Positions 16,000 to 26,517 are shown, counted from the first letter of the stretch. The stretch: DNA of 38,061 nt from Methanomicrobiaceae archaeon (GCA_029762625.1 JARVGI010000003.1:145909-183969); one strand, 5' to 3'. The notes: generated from the letters alone by a model not told the origin. A program made the numbers and translations.

Positions 16000-17034
16000 T
16001 CATCTTTCACAATGACCGGCAGCAGTCGACGGCTCTTTGCGGTCTGCAAACGCGCCGCACGCGAGCAGCGAGAGGAACGGAAGCACGAGTATCCAGTAAT
16101 GCAGGTACTGGCGTATAAAGATGGTCAGGAAGAATACCGCGGAGAAGAGGGCGATGGCCTGTTCCTGTCTCGTTTTGAGCCCGCGTTGAGCGATGTTCGC
16201 CACGGCGAACACCCCCACGGGCAGCACGAACATCACGGAGAGCAGCAGGTTTGCGGCAAAGGAGAGCAGGTTGGTCGGCTGGTAGGCGGGGAGATCGGCA
16301 ACGCCGCCGGAGAGGTAGAGGGGGGCGATGCCGAAGGTCCAGAGGAGCGCTGCCTCGAGCGCTTCGGGCCCGTAGATCGCAAAGAGGAGGAGGAAGGGGA
16401 TGGCGGCCATTGCGGCGAATGTGGCAAAAAAAGGCCATACTGCTTTGGCGTCCCGCTTTCCCATAAGGTAGATGAGCGGGATCACCCCCAGCACCGCGTA
16501 CTGCTTGAATCCCATGGCGAGCCCGGCAAGCAGGCCTGCAGCGGCCCCTTGGCCGTCCCGTGCGGCAATGTACGCGCCCAGAAGAAAGAAGACGCAGAAC
16601 TGTTCACTGAACAGGAAATATCCTTCCACAAAGACCGCAGCGACCAGGTAGATCAGCCCCGCGGTCACGCCGGAGATCCACCCGTACACCTCCCTGCCGA
16701 TGAAAAAGAGGAGGGTGGCCGCACCAATGTTCAGGCCGGTCATCAGGGGGACATCGAGCGTCCCCGCCGGGGCGAGCGCATCCATGGCCGCCACCGTGAA
16801 AAAGAGCAGTGGAGGCTTCGGGTCACTATAGGCGATGTAGGGGGTGAGTCCCGCGAGGATCGCCTCTGCCATGGCATGGAACCGCTGGGCATCGTAGCTG
16901 ATCCATTCGCACCCCGTGCCCCCGAGGAGGGCCATGGTCATGCCGATACACCCTGCAACCAGGGTGTAGCACCCGATCACGACGGCCGGGTGACGCAGCG
17001 TATCCCTGTTCAGGGCGATCGGGCGGCCTTCCAC
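16000..17034 (-). CDS. GT-C-like polytopic membrane protein (possible glycosyltransferase)
   Basis: Integral membrane protein of 344 residues with about nine hydrophobic helices. The first loop carries YDAQRFHAMAEAILAGLTPY and the motif SDPKPPLLFF, a pattern seen in GT-C glycosyltransferases of the ArnT/PMT and DUF2029 groups, where a loop aspartate is catalytic and DxxPP follows. If so it would use a polyprenyl-phosphate sugar at the outer membrane face for S-layer or lipid glycosylation; this is inference. It is shorter than ArnT/PMT enzymes (500+) and lacks a soluble C-terminal domain. The start is GTG 17034 with GGGGTG eight bases before it, inside the end of arfC (25-base overlap), so it is translationally linked to arfC. 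Confidence 0.75.
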   Translation of the reverse strand: MEGRPIALNRDTLRHPAVVIGCYTLVAGCIGMTMALLGGTGCEWISYDAQRFHAMAEAILAGLTPYIAYSDPKPPLLFFTVAAMDALAPAGTLDVPLMTGLNIGAATLLFFIGREVYGWISGVTAGLIYLVAAVFVEGYFLFSEQFCVFFLLGAYIAARDGQGAAAGLLAGLAMGFKQYAVLGVIPLIYLMGKRDAKAVWPFFATFAAMAAIPFLLLFAIYGPEALEAALLWTFGIAPLYLSGGVADLPAYQPTNLLSFAANLLLSVMFVLPVGVFAVANIAQRGLKTRQEQAIALFSAVFFLTIFIRQYLHYWILVLPFLSLLACGAFADRKEPSTAAGHCER

Positions 17035-17693
17035 CGCAGGAGCACCCCCTCGTCCAGTGGTTCGGCCGAAACCAGGGAGAGGCGGGAGAAATCCTCCTCT
17101 GCGACGAACCCTGCGCCGTCCGCCGGCGTGGGGGCGTCGGCACCTCCGATGACCATGTTGCCCACGAAGGTGCAGAATTCGTCCACGAGATCTTCGGCGA
17201 AGAGGGAGCCGATCAGGGTCCCCCCCCCCTCGACCATCACGCTGCGGATGCCCTTTGCATGGAGGCGCTCCATGAGCGCTACGAGATCGACCTCTCCATT
17301 CCCGGTCAGGATGATATCGGCGACGAACTCCAGTTCGTTCACCTTTTCCTCCGGCGCCCTCGACGACACGGCGATAATCCGCTTTCCCCGCCCTTTGTGG
17401 AGGATCTCGGCATTGGGGGGGATGCGGGCGGCACTGTCGACCACGATCCGGACGGGATTTTCTTCCTCTCCTCTGGCCCGCCGCTTTTCCCTGAGTTCAT
17501 CTGATTTGACGGTCAGTGACGGGTTGTCCGCGAGCACGGTGCCGATCCCCACCATGATGGCATCGCTCTCGGCCTTGATCCGGTCGACCCGCAGAAAATC
17601 ATTCTTTCCGGAAATTTTGACCTGTCGCCGCTCTTTGGTGGAGAGCTTTCCATCGGCACTCATGGCGCAGTTCACGAGGACAAACGGCCGCAT
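17010..17693 (-). CDS. arfC: 2,5-diamino-6-ribosylamino-4(3H)-pyrimidinone 5'-phosphate reductase
   Basis: Reductase of the archaeal riboflavin/F420 pathway that turns the ribosylamino group into ribitylamino, using NAD(P)H. The RibD C-terminal (dihydrofolate-reductase-like) fold is complete: VLVNCAMSADGKLS at the N-terminus, DAIMVGIGTVLADNPSLTV, VRIVVDSAARIPPNAEIL, SVMVEGGGTLIGSLF (nucleotide binding) and the C-terminal GADAPTPADG. Length of 227 residues is right for the single-domain archaeal form. I start at the ATG at 17693; a TTG three codons upstream is less likely. Methanogens depend on F420 and FAD, so this is a housekeeping gene. It overlaps the following membrane-protein gene by 25 bases, an unusual overlap for functionally unrelated genes. 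Confidence 0.93.
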   Translation of the reverse strand: MRPFVLVNCAMSADGKLSTKERRQVKISGKNDFLRVDRIKAESDAIMVGIGTVLADNPSLTVKSDELREKRRARGEEENPVRIVVDSAARIPPNAEILHKGRGKRIIAVSSRAPEEKVNELEFVADIILTGNGEVDLVALMERLHAKGIRSVMVEGGGTLIGSLFAEDLVDEFCTFVGNMVIGGADAPTPADGAGFVAEEDFSRLSLVSAEPLDEGVLLRWKAARSP

Positions 17694-17937
17694 AGAATAC
17701 AACTGGGCCCCCTGCGTTCATCAATGTTGTGAGATCCGGCCGCAGTGGATTGTGCGTGTGTCCGTGGGAGGGTGCGGTGACCTTCATGTACGGGACCCGG
17801 GGGGGAGCCTCCCGGGTATTCGGAGAATAATGTGCGGTGATGAATATCACAGGTGTCGGACGCCGGACAGACAGATCGCATCCCGGGAATCCTGTGGTTC
17901 GTTGAAACAGGGGAGATTTCGCTGCAAAACCAAAATG

Positions 17938-17950
17938 CTTTATATAATTG
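17938..17950 (+). promoter_or_regulatory. TATA element of the histidine kinase operon
   Basis: CTTTATATAATTG is centred about 30 bases before the ATG at 17975, giving an mRNA starting within a few bases of the start codon. The 240 bases before it (17694-17937) contain no recognisable gene. Confidence 0.6.
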
Positions 17951-17974
17951 ACGGAACACTGTTAATCAATATAT

Positions 17975-19807
17975 ATGCCTTCTGAGGGGTTCTTCTCCTT
18001 TCACGGAGACGAAGGGGGTCTGAGTGAACAGGATTTCACCCGCATATGGGTGATCGCCTCGTTTGTGCTCATCTCTGTTCTGGTTACCATATATGCATTT
18101 TCCGTGCCCCCCAGTGATATCTACGCTCCCATGATGTTTCTTTTTCCCCAGCTCTACTATATCCCTATCGTCCTCGTTTCTATCTGGTACCCGCGGTACG
18201 GGCTCCAGTGCACGGTCCTGCTGGTAGCGGCGTTCCTGGCGATTACCGCCTACTACACCCATCTTGGGTCTGCGTTCGATCCCTTCATCTCGGGAGTCAA
18301 CGCAGCCATGTACCTCTGGGTCGTGGCGGCCACCACCCTTATGGCCAGAGAAGGCGGGCTGCTCAACATCAAGTACTGGAACCTCTTTCGCAATGCCGAC
18401 GCGGGCATGTTCGTCTGCGACCTGAAAAGCGGGGAAATCCTTGACGTAAATCCCAAACTTGCCGGAATGCTGGAATATTCTGTGGAGGATCTCAAAGGAA
18501 TGCATGCCCAGAACCTCTGGGAGAAGGGCGAGGAAGGGTTCGCACTTCTCGGGGAGTGCCGGGATGGCGTTCTGGTTGCTGAGCGAAAGACGAGGTTTGT
18601 TTCGAAATCCGGCACCGTGGTAACGACCCAGATCACCTGTAAAAAGAACGCCGAGGAACCCGTCATCGAATGCACGGTCATCGATATCAGCGACCAGGAG
18701 AAGGAGATGGCAACGCTGGAAGCATCGAAGGACCGCCTGCAGAACCTTGTCAATTCCTCCCAGGATCTCATTTTCATGCAGGATCCGGAGGGGCGCTTCG
18801 TGCAGTTCCACTGGGCAAAGGCGGAGGAGTTTGCTCTTGATGCGTCGACCATGATCGGCAAGACCGCCTTCGACCTCTTCCCTGCCGCCGTGGCAGAAGA
18901 GCTGGCATTGTACGCCGGTGGTGTGATGCAGGGCGGCAGTACCGTGACGACCACCTTCAAGGCGACATTAGGGGGGACGGATCATCTTTTTTCCCTCATC
19001 CTGGGGCCGGTGTACGATGCGGACGGTAGCACACTCGGGGTCGTCGGCACCATGCGCGACGTCACCGGCATGACCCTTGAGGAGAGAAACCTCATCCAGA
19101 TGGAGCGGGAACTGGACCGGTGGCGCAATTTCATCAACACCGCCGCGCACGAGCTCCGGACCCCGCTCCAGCCCATCCTGGGATACCTGCACATGATCCT
19201 CGAGGACCCGTCGAGTTTTGCCCTTGACAGCGAAACCACCAAACTGCTCAATCTCTGCCTGGAAAATGTGGAGCGGGAGCGGCGGGTCGTTGACCGCATG
19301 CTCGAGCTGGGGATCATGGATTCCTGCAAGGTGCACCTGCACCTCTCCGAGATCGATCTCCGGCAGCTCATCGTTACCGTGATCCGTATCGGTGGCTACG
19401 ACACAAAGGCCGAGATCCACCTGCCTCTCCCTCCTGACGTGAGCATAACCGGTGACCGGGACCGCCTCTTCCACGTGATGGATGGGCTCATCGCCAACGC
19501 CATCCAGTACAACAGGGATCCGAAGAAGGTCTGGATCACCTATGAGGAGAACGGGGAGAACCACTATATACGGGTGCGCGACAACGGTATCGGTATCGCC
19601 ACCGGGGCGCTCAGGTCGATCTTCGAGCCCTTTTACCTTGCCGACATGGATAACCTGAGCCGGCAGTATGGACGCATGGGGCTCGGCCTTTCCATCGCCC
19701 AGCGGTATATGGAGATGCATGGAGGCAGGATCACCGTATCCAGCGAAGTGGGTGTCGGGTCGGTGTTTACCATCCGCATCCCCAAGGAGGTGCCGCATGA
19801 AGCCTAG
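17975..19807 (+). CDS. Membrane PAS-domain sensor histidine kinase
   Basis: Two-component sensor kinase of 610 residues. About four membrane helices fill residues 25-125 (for example IASFVLISVLVTIYAFSV and VLLVAAFLAITAYY), with little extracellular loop, so the signal may be in the membrane or inside the cell. Two PAS domains follow (about 135-245, opening YWNLFRNADAGMFVCDLKSG, and 255-375, opening LQNLVNSSQDLIFMQDPEG). HisKA has the phospho-acceptor H392 in NTAAHELRTPLQP. The ATPase domain shows the N box DGLIANAIQYN, VRDNGIGI and RMGLGLSIAQRYME. It overlaps the receiver gene by 11 bases, which defines its partner. The stimulus is unknown; nearby targets may be the surface-protein genes downstream. 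Confidence 0.94.
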   Translation: MPSEGFFSFHGDEGGLSEQDFTRIWVIASFVLISVLVTIYAFSVPPSDIYAPMMFLFPQLYYIPIVLVSIWYPRYGLQCTVLLVAAFLAITAYYTHLGSAFDPFISGVNAAMYLWVVAATTLMAREGGLLNIKYWNLFRNADAGMFVCDLKSGEILDVNPKLAGMLEYSVEDLKGMHAQNLWEKGEEGFALLGECRDGVLVAERKTRFVSKSGTVVTTQITCKKNAEEPVIECTVIDISDQEKEMATLEASKDRLQNLVNSSQDLIFMQDPEGRFVQFHWAKAEEFALDASTMIGKTAFDLFPAAVAEELALYAGGVMQGGSTVTTTFKATLGGTDHLFSLILGPVYDADGSTLGVVGTMRDVTGMTLEERNLIQMERELDRWRNFINTAAHELRTPLQPILGYLHMILEDPSSFALDSETTKLLNLCLENVERERRVVDRMLELGIMDSCKVHLHLSEIDLRQLIVTVIRIGGYDTKAEIHLPLPPDVSITGDRDRLFHVMDGLIANAIQYNRDPKKVWITYEENGENHYIRVRDNGIGIATGALRSIFEPFYLADMDNLSRQYGRMGLGLSIAQRYMEMHGGRITVSSEVGVGSVFTIRIPKEVPHEA

Positions 19808-20186
19808 GATCCTGCTGATCGACGACGATATACCCACTCTCGAGGTCATGAAGTACGTGCTGCCCAGGCTGGGGTGGGATCCGATCGTGGTCAGCAGCGG
19901 TCAGGAAGCGCTCGAAGTGCTCGAGCATGAGCGGCCTGTGGTCATCCTTCTTGACATCATGATGTCGCCGATGAACGGCTGGGAGTTCCTCGACTGCATG
20001 AAGGGCAAACGGGACCTGGAGGGCATCCCGGTCATCCTCTTCACCGCCAAGCACATCTGGCCCGAAGAGTACCACCGGTATGCCGACCGCGTGGAGTGCG
20101 TGCTGGAAAAGCCGGTCCTCCCCGCGGAGCTGAAAAAGGCGCTGGAAAAATATAGCCGGGTAGCCGAAGCGAATGCCAATGCCTGA
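19797..20186 (+). CDS. Stand-alone response regulator receiver protein
   Basis: A single REC domain of 129 residues, without a DNA-binding output domain. The acidic pocket is LLIDDD at residues 5-10, the phosphorylated Asp is D53 in VVILLDIMMSP, the Thr/Ser switch is in LFTAKH, and the conserved Lys is in LEKPVLP. It begins inside the end of the kinase gene (11-base overlap), so the two are coupled. Stand-alone receivers in methanogens work through protein contacts or phosphorelay rather than direct promoter binding; which partner is used cannot be told. T-rich runs at 20198-20202 and 20212-20215 after the stop are probable terminators. Confidence 0.94.
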   Translation: MKPRILLIDDDIPTLEVMKYVLPRLGWDPIVVSSGQEALEVLEHERPVVILLDIMMSPMNGWEFLDCMKGKRDLEGIPVILFTAKHIWPEEYHRYADRVECVLEKPVLPAELKKALEKYSRVAEANANA

Positions 20187-20253
20187 TAGGTCGTCCCTTT
20201 TTCTCTCGCTCTTTTGCTCACTGGTCCACGCGCTCCCTGCATCCGGGATACTG

Positions 20254-20262
20254 CTATATAGG
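20254..20262 (+). promoter_or_regulatory. TATA element of the propeller dehydrogenase gene
   Basis: CTATATAGG centred about 26 bases before an expected start near 20283, nine bases before the ATG at 20292. Confidence 0.55.
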
Positions 20263-20291
20263 GCGGCATCCCACCACGCCCTGGTGCGGCC

Positions 20292-21427
<1,136 letters not shown>

Positions 21428-21428
<1 letters not shown>

Positions 21429-21448
21429 TCAAGGTAAGTTACCTTGAT
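21428..21448. promoter_or_regulatory. Perfect 21-bp palindrome upstream of the surface-protein cluster
   Basis: ATCAAGGTAA and TTACCTTGAT are perfect 10-base arms with a single central G. It lies about 50-68 bases before the expected start site of the 21589 gene (TATA at about 21465-21475). The one-base centre suits a dimeric DNA-binding protein better than a full hairpin, though an 8-bp stem with a 5-base loop could also end the upstream transcript. Confidence 0.6.
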
Positions 21449-21464
21449 CAAGATATCAGCCAAT

Positions 21465-21502
21465 ACTTTTTATTGACTTTCCCACCAGTATTCTGCAATA
21501 CT
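21465..21502 (+). promoter_or_regulatory. TATA element and second inverted repeat before the W-domain/PEGA gene
   Basis: TACTTTTTATT (about 21465-21475) is the TATA candidate; the start would be near 21496. AGTATT (21487-21492) and AATACT (21497-21502) form a 6-base inverted repeat around CTGC exactly at that start, a possible second operator. Confidence 0.45.
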
Positions 21503-21588
21503 CAATCAGGTATACAGATGACGGGAGCGGATACCGGAGGGAGGCCGTTGCCCTGAACGTGTGCCGGATTGACACTACAGGTGGGCAT

Positions 21589-24500
21589 GTGTCACAAAAT
21601 TGCAGGATTATTCTCGCCGGTCTTCTCCTTGTATTGGTCGCCGCCCCGGGGGCACTGGCGGGCACCACCGAGGTGACCCTCACCCGGCTGGCATTCGACG
21701 GGGAGACCGTCCTCGAGCAGAGAACGGTCGACTATGCCTGGATGGAGGCCAAACTCCCCGTCATGGGAGACGGGGTGACCCACTACTACCACCAGGGCCC
21801 GGTGTTCGTGGACGATCCCGACCCTGCGGTGGAAGAGCAGCTGCGCTGGAACCCCGAAGAGGACCAGAACGTCCTCGAGAAGGACTACGGCGCGGTGAAG
21901 GGAACGAACGCAAAAGACCTCTGCGATCTCGTCGGCGGCATGGACGAGGGCGACGAGGTGAAGTTCATCGCCGCCGACGGCTGGTCCAAGTGGTTCGCCT
22001 ACCAGAACGTCTACGAGTACTCGTCCCGGGAGGGCCCGATTGTGCTCACCTGGTGGCGCCCCGACCAGGGCTACGTCTCCGAGGGCTACGCGATGGGGAT
22101 GCGAATGGTCTGGTTCGCCGACGACTCAACCAATCCCTTCGGCGTCCACGCTTTTGGGGTCTGGGACTGGCATGAAGCCGCCGATGAGGAGTACTGGTAC
22201 TACTACTACGGCTCCCCCAGCGAAGCCTATCCCACCACCACCGGGCTCTCGGGAATGTATATCTCCGAGATCATCATCTACAGCGATGATGCGCCTACGG
22301 GGAGCATCGCCGTCTCCTCCTCGCCCGGTGGGGCCCGCGTGCTTATCGACGGCGACGATTCCGGCTCTACCACCAACTGCACCGTCCCCGATCTGGAGAC
22401 GGGGATGTACTCGGTCTCGGTGGAGAAGGAGGGATACGAGATCCCGGAGGAGAGGAATGTCGAAGTGGAGCTCAATGTGGCTTTCGAGGTCCATTTCGAT
22501 CTTGTACCTCTCAAAGGAAGCCTCACCGTCGCCTCCGAGCCCACCGGCGCTGCAATCTCTCTCGACGGCGTGGATACGGGCATGGAGACCGAGGCTACTC
22601 TGGAGGATATCCCGGCCGGAGAGCACACCATTGTCCTGCACAAGGAAGGATACGAGGACGCCCGGGAATCGGTGATGGTGGTGGGGGAGCAGGACACGGA
22701 AGTCTTTATCGAGCTCATCCCCGTGGCCGGGGATGCGGGAGATGCCGGGGGCGGTGATGGCGGGAGCAGTTCGGGATTCACCGGCAAATCACTCTCCCAA
22801 TCACTGAGCGCAAGCCTGAACGGAACCATTTCCGTCGTCAGGAGTGCCGAAGATGCCGTGATTATGGAGGAGGGGGACGCTGCCGCATACACCCTTCCGG
22901 TATCGATCCACGCCGGTACCACGCCCGCGCTGGGACGGCTGTACCTTTATGCCACGGAGGGGAAAGGCTCCTCGGGAAAGGGCCTCAAACCCTCCTTTTC
23001 CGTTTGCTTCAACGGCAAAGAGGTCCACCCCGTTCGATCGTACTCTGATATCATGGGCAGCATGTATACCGGCAGCATCGCATCCACATCCTGCTACGAT
23101 GTCACCTCGATGCTCGCAGAATCGGGTGATTACACCGTGGATGTGGTCTGCACGGGCCCGGAAGGTATCGAATGCCTCGTCTACGGCGCGGCGCTGGTGG
23201 GTGTTTTCGAGGGTGCATCGCAGCCGTCCATCACCTACTGGATCGATGAGGGTTGCGACGTGATCCTCTCCGATCCCGCTGAAGGCACCATGCCGGAGGA
23301 ATGCATCTCCACCGCGCCCTTCACGGGTGTTATCGTCCCCTCGGCTATCGCCAACGCCACGCTCACCGTCGTCAGCACGGGCCCGGGCTATGAGGAGGAT
23401 GATTCACATACGTTTGCCATGAACGGCTGGGAATGGGCAAACCCCCTCGCCGGTTCGGGGGAGGGCATCGGCATCTTCGCGCGGGATGTCAAACCGCACC
23501 TTCTCCCGTCCGGCAATGCGGCATTCGTGCAGAGCACCGATCCTTCGGGGGCGCTCCTCGAACACCGGGCGGCAATCCTTGTGGCGGAGCATGCATCCGG
23601 TCCGGACACAACCGTGGAGGGCAATTCCGGCATCGCGCCTGCGGCAACACCTCCGGCCGCCGGGAGCACCGGATCGCCGGAAGGGGCCGGATCTGTCTAC
23701 GCGCTTGCGGATGCGCGGTGTGCGATGAACTCTACGCATCTTCGTCTATGCGCGGGGAACATCACCCTGTTCATTCCCCGGGATGCCCGGATTGTCGATG
23801 CGAGAGGACACGCGGTGGAGCAGTGCACGATAGAGCATTCCGCTCCGGGACGCGACGGCTCATACCTCTTGTTTGCGATCGGACCCAACGACGCAGGTTC
23901 CGACACTCCCATGATTCTGGCCGCATCCCCGCCAGATGGATCAGGCGCTCCTTCGGGACGCCCTCCCCTCGCATTTGCCGCTCACAACGCGTCCACTGGC
24001 GAGTGGGACCTGCTCCCCACCTTCACCGATCCAGAATCTGGCTTGCTGTATTGCCGGATTTCAGGATTCGGGAATTTTTCTCTTCGCGCGCAGGTGCCGC
24101 CGGAGAGTGTGGCACCTGATTCCCCCACGCTCATCCAGTCGTTCGTTGCCTTCTTGAAAGGTATCCTGCAGCTGCTGTTCGGCGAAACCCACGCCGCCGA
24201 TCCGCAGGCGGCACCCCCGTTCCATCTTCCAGTGGAGGGGAGCGTCTGCACCCTGTCGCAGATCGCCCCGGACCGTGTGGAGGGCGCCCCTGCGGCGCCT
24301 GAAGGCCCCTTCGATCTCACCATCCGGTCGGTTCCCGCCGGCGCCCTGATCGAGCTCAACGGCACCTATACGGGCCGGACGACACCCTCCACCTTCGCGT
24401 CGTTCCCCGAAGGATCGCATGATCTCAGGCTTGTGCTCGACGGGTTCACCACCTTTGAGCAGCAATTCCAGCTCACCGGCGACCTTGTGCTGTGCACGGA

Positions 24501-25482
24501 ACTGTATCCTTCCGGGCGCGCAGCGCTGGAGAAACTGAAATTCGGGACGCCGGGCGATTGGCCGGATCTGATCGAGACCGGCGGGGTCTCTGTCGTCTCC
24601 GAACCTGCGCGCGCCGCCATCTACATCGATGGACGGGACAGCGGGTTCGTGACCCCCCATGTGGTGGCGGGACTGCGGGAAGGGGTCCATACCATCAGGG
24701 TGAAAAAGGAGGGGACATCCTTTGCATCTGATTCCATGGCCGTCTGGGTGTATCCCGGGTGCCTCTCTGCGTGCTCGCTCAATGCCGCCGAATTGAGGCT
24801 GGAAAAGGATATCACCGTGGTTTCGGATGATTTCGAGGGAGATCCCTTTACGGTCGACGGGGCCTACCGGCAGTACACCATCCCGAAAGCCCATACCATT
24901 ACCAGCAGCTCCCCCGTAGTGAATGTCCTGGACGGGGACCGGTTCCTTTCGTTCAGTTGCCTCGGGGTCCGTGACGGGTCCGAGATCCGGGTCAAAGGCG
25001 GCGAAACGCAGTTCGCCGGGGTGATGGTGGAGTCGAATCCGGCGGGCGCCGAGATATTCATCGACGGGTTCAGGACAGGGATCTGCACGCCCTCCCTCAT
25101 CGATAATGTCTCCGAGGGCTACCATCACATTGCGGTTTCCCGGCCAGGCTTCCTCCCTGCGGGAAAGAAGATCCACGTGATCGACGATCGTTTGAGGGAT
25201 TGCGACGCAAACGTCCGCTTTTCCCTTACGCCCTATCCCTATGGCTCCCTGAATATCACCAGCAGCCCGCCGGGTGCGAAAATCTACCTCTATGACCGGT
25301 ACACGGGGCTGACCACGCCTCATACGTTCACCTATATGGGGATCGGGAGGTACAGGGTCAGGGTTCTGGGCGACGTTGCGAGTGCCGAGCGCGACGATGT
25401 GGTGGTGCATCCCTATGCGGTCCGTCACTGTCATTTCGACCTTGCTGCCGGCCGACGGGACCGTTTTCCGCGCCCTGTGTAA
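21589..25482 (+). CDS. Large secreted W-domain protein with DUF3344-like and six PEGA domains
   Basis: Exported surface protein of 1297 residues. I start at GTG 21589, after AGGTG, which gives a clean signal peptide ending in ALAG; the frame extends to GTG 21559. Order: W domain (about 25-232, with WMEAKLP, GDGVTHYYHQGP, LCDLVGGMDEGD and WDWHE), PEGA 1 (237-309), PEGA 2 (310-377), a Gly/Ser linker, a DUF3344-like segment (404-690, with SCYDVTSMLAESGDYTVDVV), a region with ITLFIPRDARIVDARG, then PEGA 3-6 at about 909-975, 999-1060, 1144-1205 and 1219-1290. PEGA repeats are small beta sandwiches common in archaeal surface proteins. No C-terminal membrane helix is present, so anchoring is unclear. 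It is first in the cluster of W-domain genes; its function is unknown. Confidence 0.85.
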   Translation: MSQNCRIILAGLLLVLVAAPGALAGTTEVTLTRLAFDGETVLEQRTVDYAWMEAKLPVMGDGVTHYYHQGPVFVDDPDPAVEEQLRWNPEEDQNVLEKDYGAVKGTNAKDLCDLVGGMDEGDEVKFIAADGWSKWFAYQNVYEYSSREGPIVLTWWRPDQGYVSEGYAMGMRMVWFADDSTNPFGVHAFGVWDWHEAADEEYWYYYYGSPSEAYPTTTGLSGMYISEIIIYSDDAPTGSIAVSSSPGGARVLIDGDDSGSTTNCTVPDLETGMYSVSVEKEGYEIPEERNVEVELNVAFEVHFDLVPLKGSLTVASEPTGAAISLDGVDTGMETEATLEDIPAGEHTIVLHKEGYEDARESVMVVGEQDTEVFIELIPVAGDAGDAGGGDGGSSSGFTGKSLSQSLSASLNGTISVVRSAEDAVIMEEGDAAAYTLPVSIHAGTTPALGRLYLYATEGKGSSGKGLKPSFSVCFNGKEVHPVRSYSDIMGSMYTGSIASTSCYDVTSMLAESGDYTVDVVCTGPEGIECLVYGAALVGVFEGASQPSITYWIDEGCDVILSDPAEGTMPEECISTAPFTGVIVPSAIANATLTVVSTGPGYEEDDSHTFAMNGWEWANPLAGSGEGIGIFARDVKPHLLPSGNAAFVQSTDPSGALLEHRAAILVAEHASGPDTTVEGNSGIAPAATPPAAGSTGSPEGAGSVYALADARCAMNSTHLRLCAGNITLFIPRDARIVDARGHAVEQCTIEHSAPGRDGSYLLFAIGPNDAGSDTPMILAASPPDGSGAPSGRPPLAFAAHNASTGEWDLLPTFTDPESGLLYCRISGFGNFSLRAQVPPESVAPDSPTLIQSFVAFLKGILQLLFGETHAADPQAAPPFHLPVEGSVCTLSQIAPDRVEGAPAAPEGPFDLTIRSVPAGALIELNGTYTGRTTPSTFASFPEGSHDLRLVLDGFTTFEQQFQLTGDLVLCTELYPSGRAALEKLKFGTPGDWPDLIETGGVSVVSEPARAAIYIDGRDSGFVTPHVVAGLREGVHTIRVKKEGTSFASDSMAVWVYPGCLSACSLNAAELRLEKDITVVSDDFEGDPFTVDGAYRQYTIPKAHTITSSSPVVNVLDGDRFLSFSCLGVRDGSEIRVKGGETQFAGVMVESNPAGAEIFIDGFRTGICTPSLIDNVSEGYHHIAVSRPGFLPAGKKIHVIDDRLRDCDANVRFSLTPYPYGSLNITSSPPGAKIYLYDRYTGLTTPHTFTYMGIGRYRVRVLGDVASAERDDVVVHPYAVRHCHFDLAAGRRDRFPRPV

Positions 25483-25507
25483 GGGAAAGATATGTACAAT
25501 TGAAAAA

Positions 25508-25524
25508 AGGAAACTATTTTTCCT
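25508..25524. repeat. Short inverted repeat between two W-domain genes
   Basis: AGGAAA and TTTCCT around CTATT, 25 bases after the stop at 25482. It might be a weak terminator or part of the next promoter; A- and T-rich bases flank it. Confidence 0.35.
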
Positions 25525-25610
25525 CGTGCTCCGACTGATGGTTACCACCGCCCCGTCATCTCCCGGTACGGGGCGTGTGGTTCTGCTGACGATTTGATCT
25601 GGTGTGCGCG

Positions 25611-26450
25611 ATGATGTCCGCTCTGTTAAAAGTATGCTGCCTGTTCCTGATCCTCGCTGCGTTTGCATCGTCCCCTGCGATGGGGGCCACCGGTGAAGTG
25701 CGCGTGGTGAAATACGCGTCGGATGCGTCAACGATTCTGGCCGAGACCACGGTCGATGTTGCCTGGATGGAAGCGAACCTCCCCGTGCTGGGCGACGGGG
25801 CGACCCACTACTACTTCCAGGGTCCGGTCTTTGAGGACGCGTGGGACGATCTGCACCCGGGCGAGCCCTACGATCCATGGAACCCGGATGAGGATGTCAA
25901 TTGCGTGCCCAACAAGGATCTCGGTGCGGTGAAAGGCACGAATGTCGCCGATCTCTGCACGCTCGTGGGCGGGATGGACGAGGGGGACATTGTCGTCATA
26001 CGCTCCGAGGATGGGTTCTCCAAGCGCTTTCCCTATGAAAACGTCTACGATCCCGATCCCCGGCAGGGCCCGATGGGGCTGACCTGGTACACCACCGGAT
26101 CGGAGGAGAGCGGGCAGTACAGCGGCTATGCCCCCGATGAGTACCTGACCGGCATGCGGCTCGTGATGTTTGCAGACGGTTCCACCAACCCCTATGGGGC
26201 GCACGTGTTCGGCGTGTGGGACATGCACGAGTGCGTTGCAGAGGAGTACTGGCATTACTACTACCAGAGCCAGACCGACCGCTACCCCTCGACAGGCGGC
26301 TTTACGGTCAAATATGTGAGCGAGGTCGCCATCATCGAGGGGGAGGCGGCTGATGAGGCATCGTCGCCGGCCTCGCCCGGGCCGGGTGTCGTGGCCGTTA
26401 TCGTTGCGGCCGGTGCGGGAACCTGGCTTGCATGGGCCCGGCGGGACTAA
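25611..26450 (+). CDS. W-domain surface protein with C-terminal membrane anchor
   Basis: Exported protein of 279 residues. Signal peptide to about residue 25 (LFLILAAFASSPAMGA), then a single W domain covering nearly the whole chain: WMEANLP, GDGATHYYFQGP, GAVKGTNVADLCTLVGG, ENVYDPDPRQGP, MRLVMFADGSTNP, WDMHECVAEEYWHYYY and the closing FTVKYVSEVAI. The tail is a linker, then PGPGVVAVIVAAGAGTWLAW and basic residues, resembling a PGF-CTERM-type archaeosortase tail without the exact PGF. ATG 25611 is chosen because GGTG lies six bases before it; GTG 25602 and ATG 25614 are alternatives. It follows the PEGA gene by about 130 bases. It is the simplest member of the family, so it defines the domain limits. 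Function unknown. Confidence 0.83.
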   Translation: MMSALLKVCCLFLILAAFASSPAMGATGEVRVVKYASDASTILAETTVDVAWMEANLPVLGDGATHYYFQGPVFEDAWDDLHPGEPYDPWNPDEDVNCVPNKDLGAVKGTNVADLCTLVGGMDEGDIVVIRSEDGFSKRFPYENVYDPDPRQGPMGLTWYTTGSEESGQYSGYAPDEYLTGMRLVMFADGSTNPYGAHVFGVWDMHECVAEEYWHYYYQSQTDRYPSTGGFTVKYVSEVAIIEGEAADEASSPASPGPGVVAVIVAAGAGTWLAWARRD

Positions 26451-26517
26451 CCGCCCCCCTCGTTTCCGCGGACGGCAATCCGCCCGAAGTTAATGAACTA
26501 TCATGTCCTTACAGGGA

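Noticed and set aside
15790-17985. 731-codon open frame on the plus strand
   Set aside because: It is antisense to arfC and the membrane glycosyltransferase-like gene, both of which have family marks; composition is that of a GC-rich shadow frame with low-complexity charged sequence.
24061-25878. 605-codon open frame on the minus strand
   Set aside because: Antisense to the PEGA domains of the 21589 gene and to the start of the next gene; Arg/Pro/Gly-rich with no domain marks.
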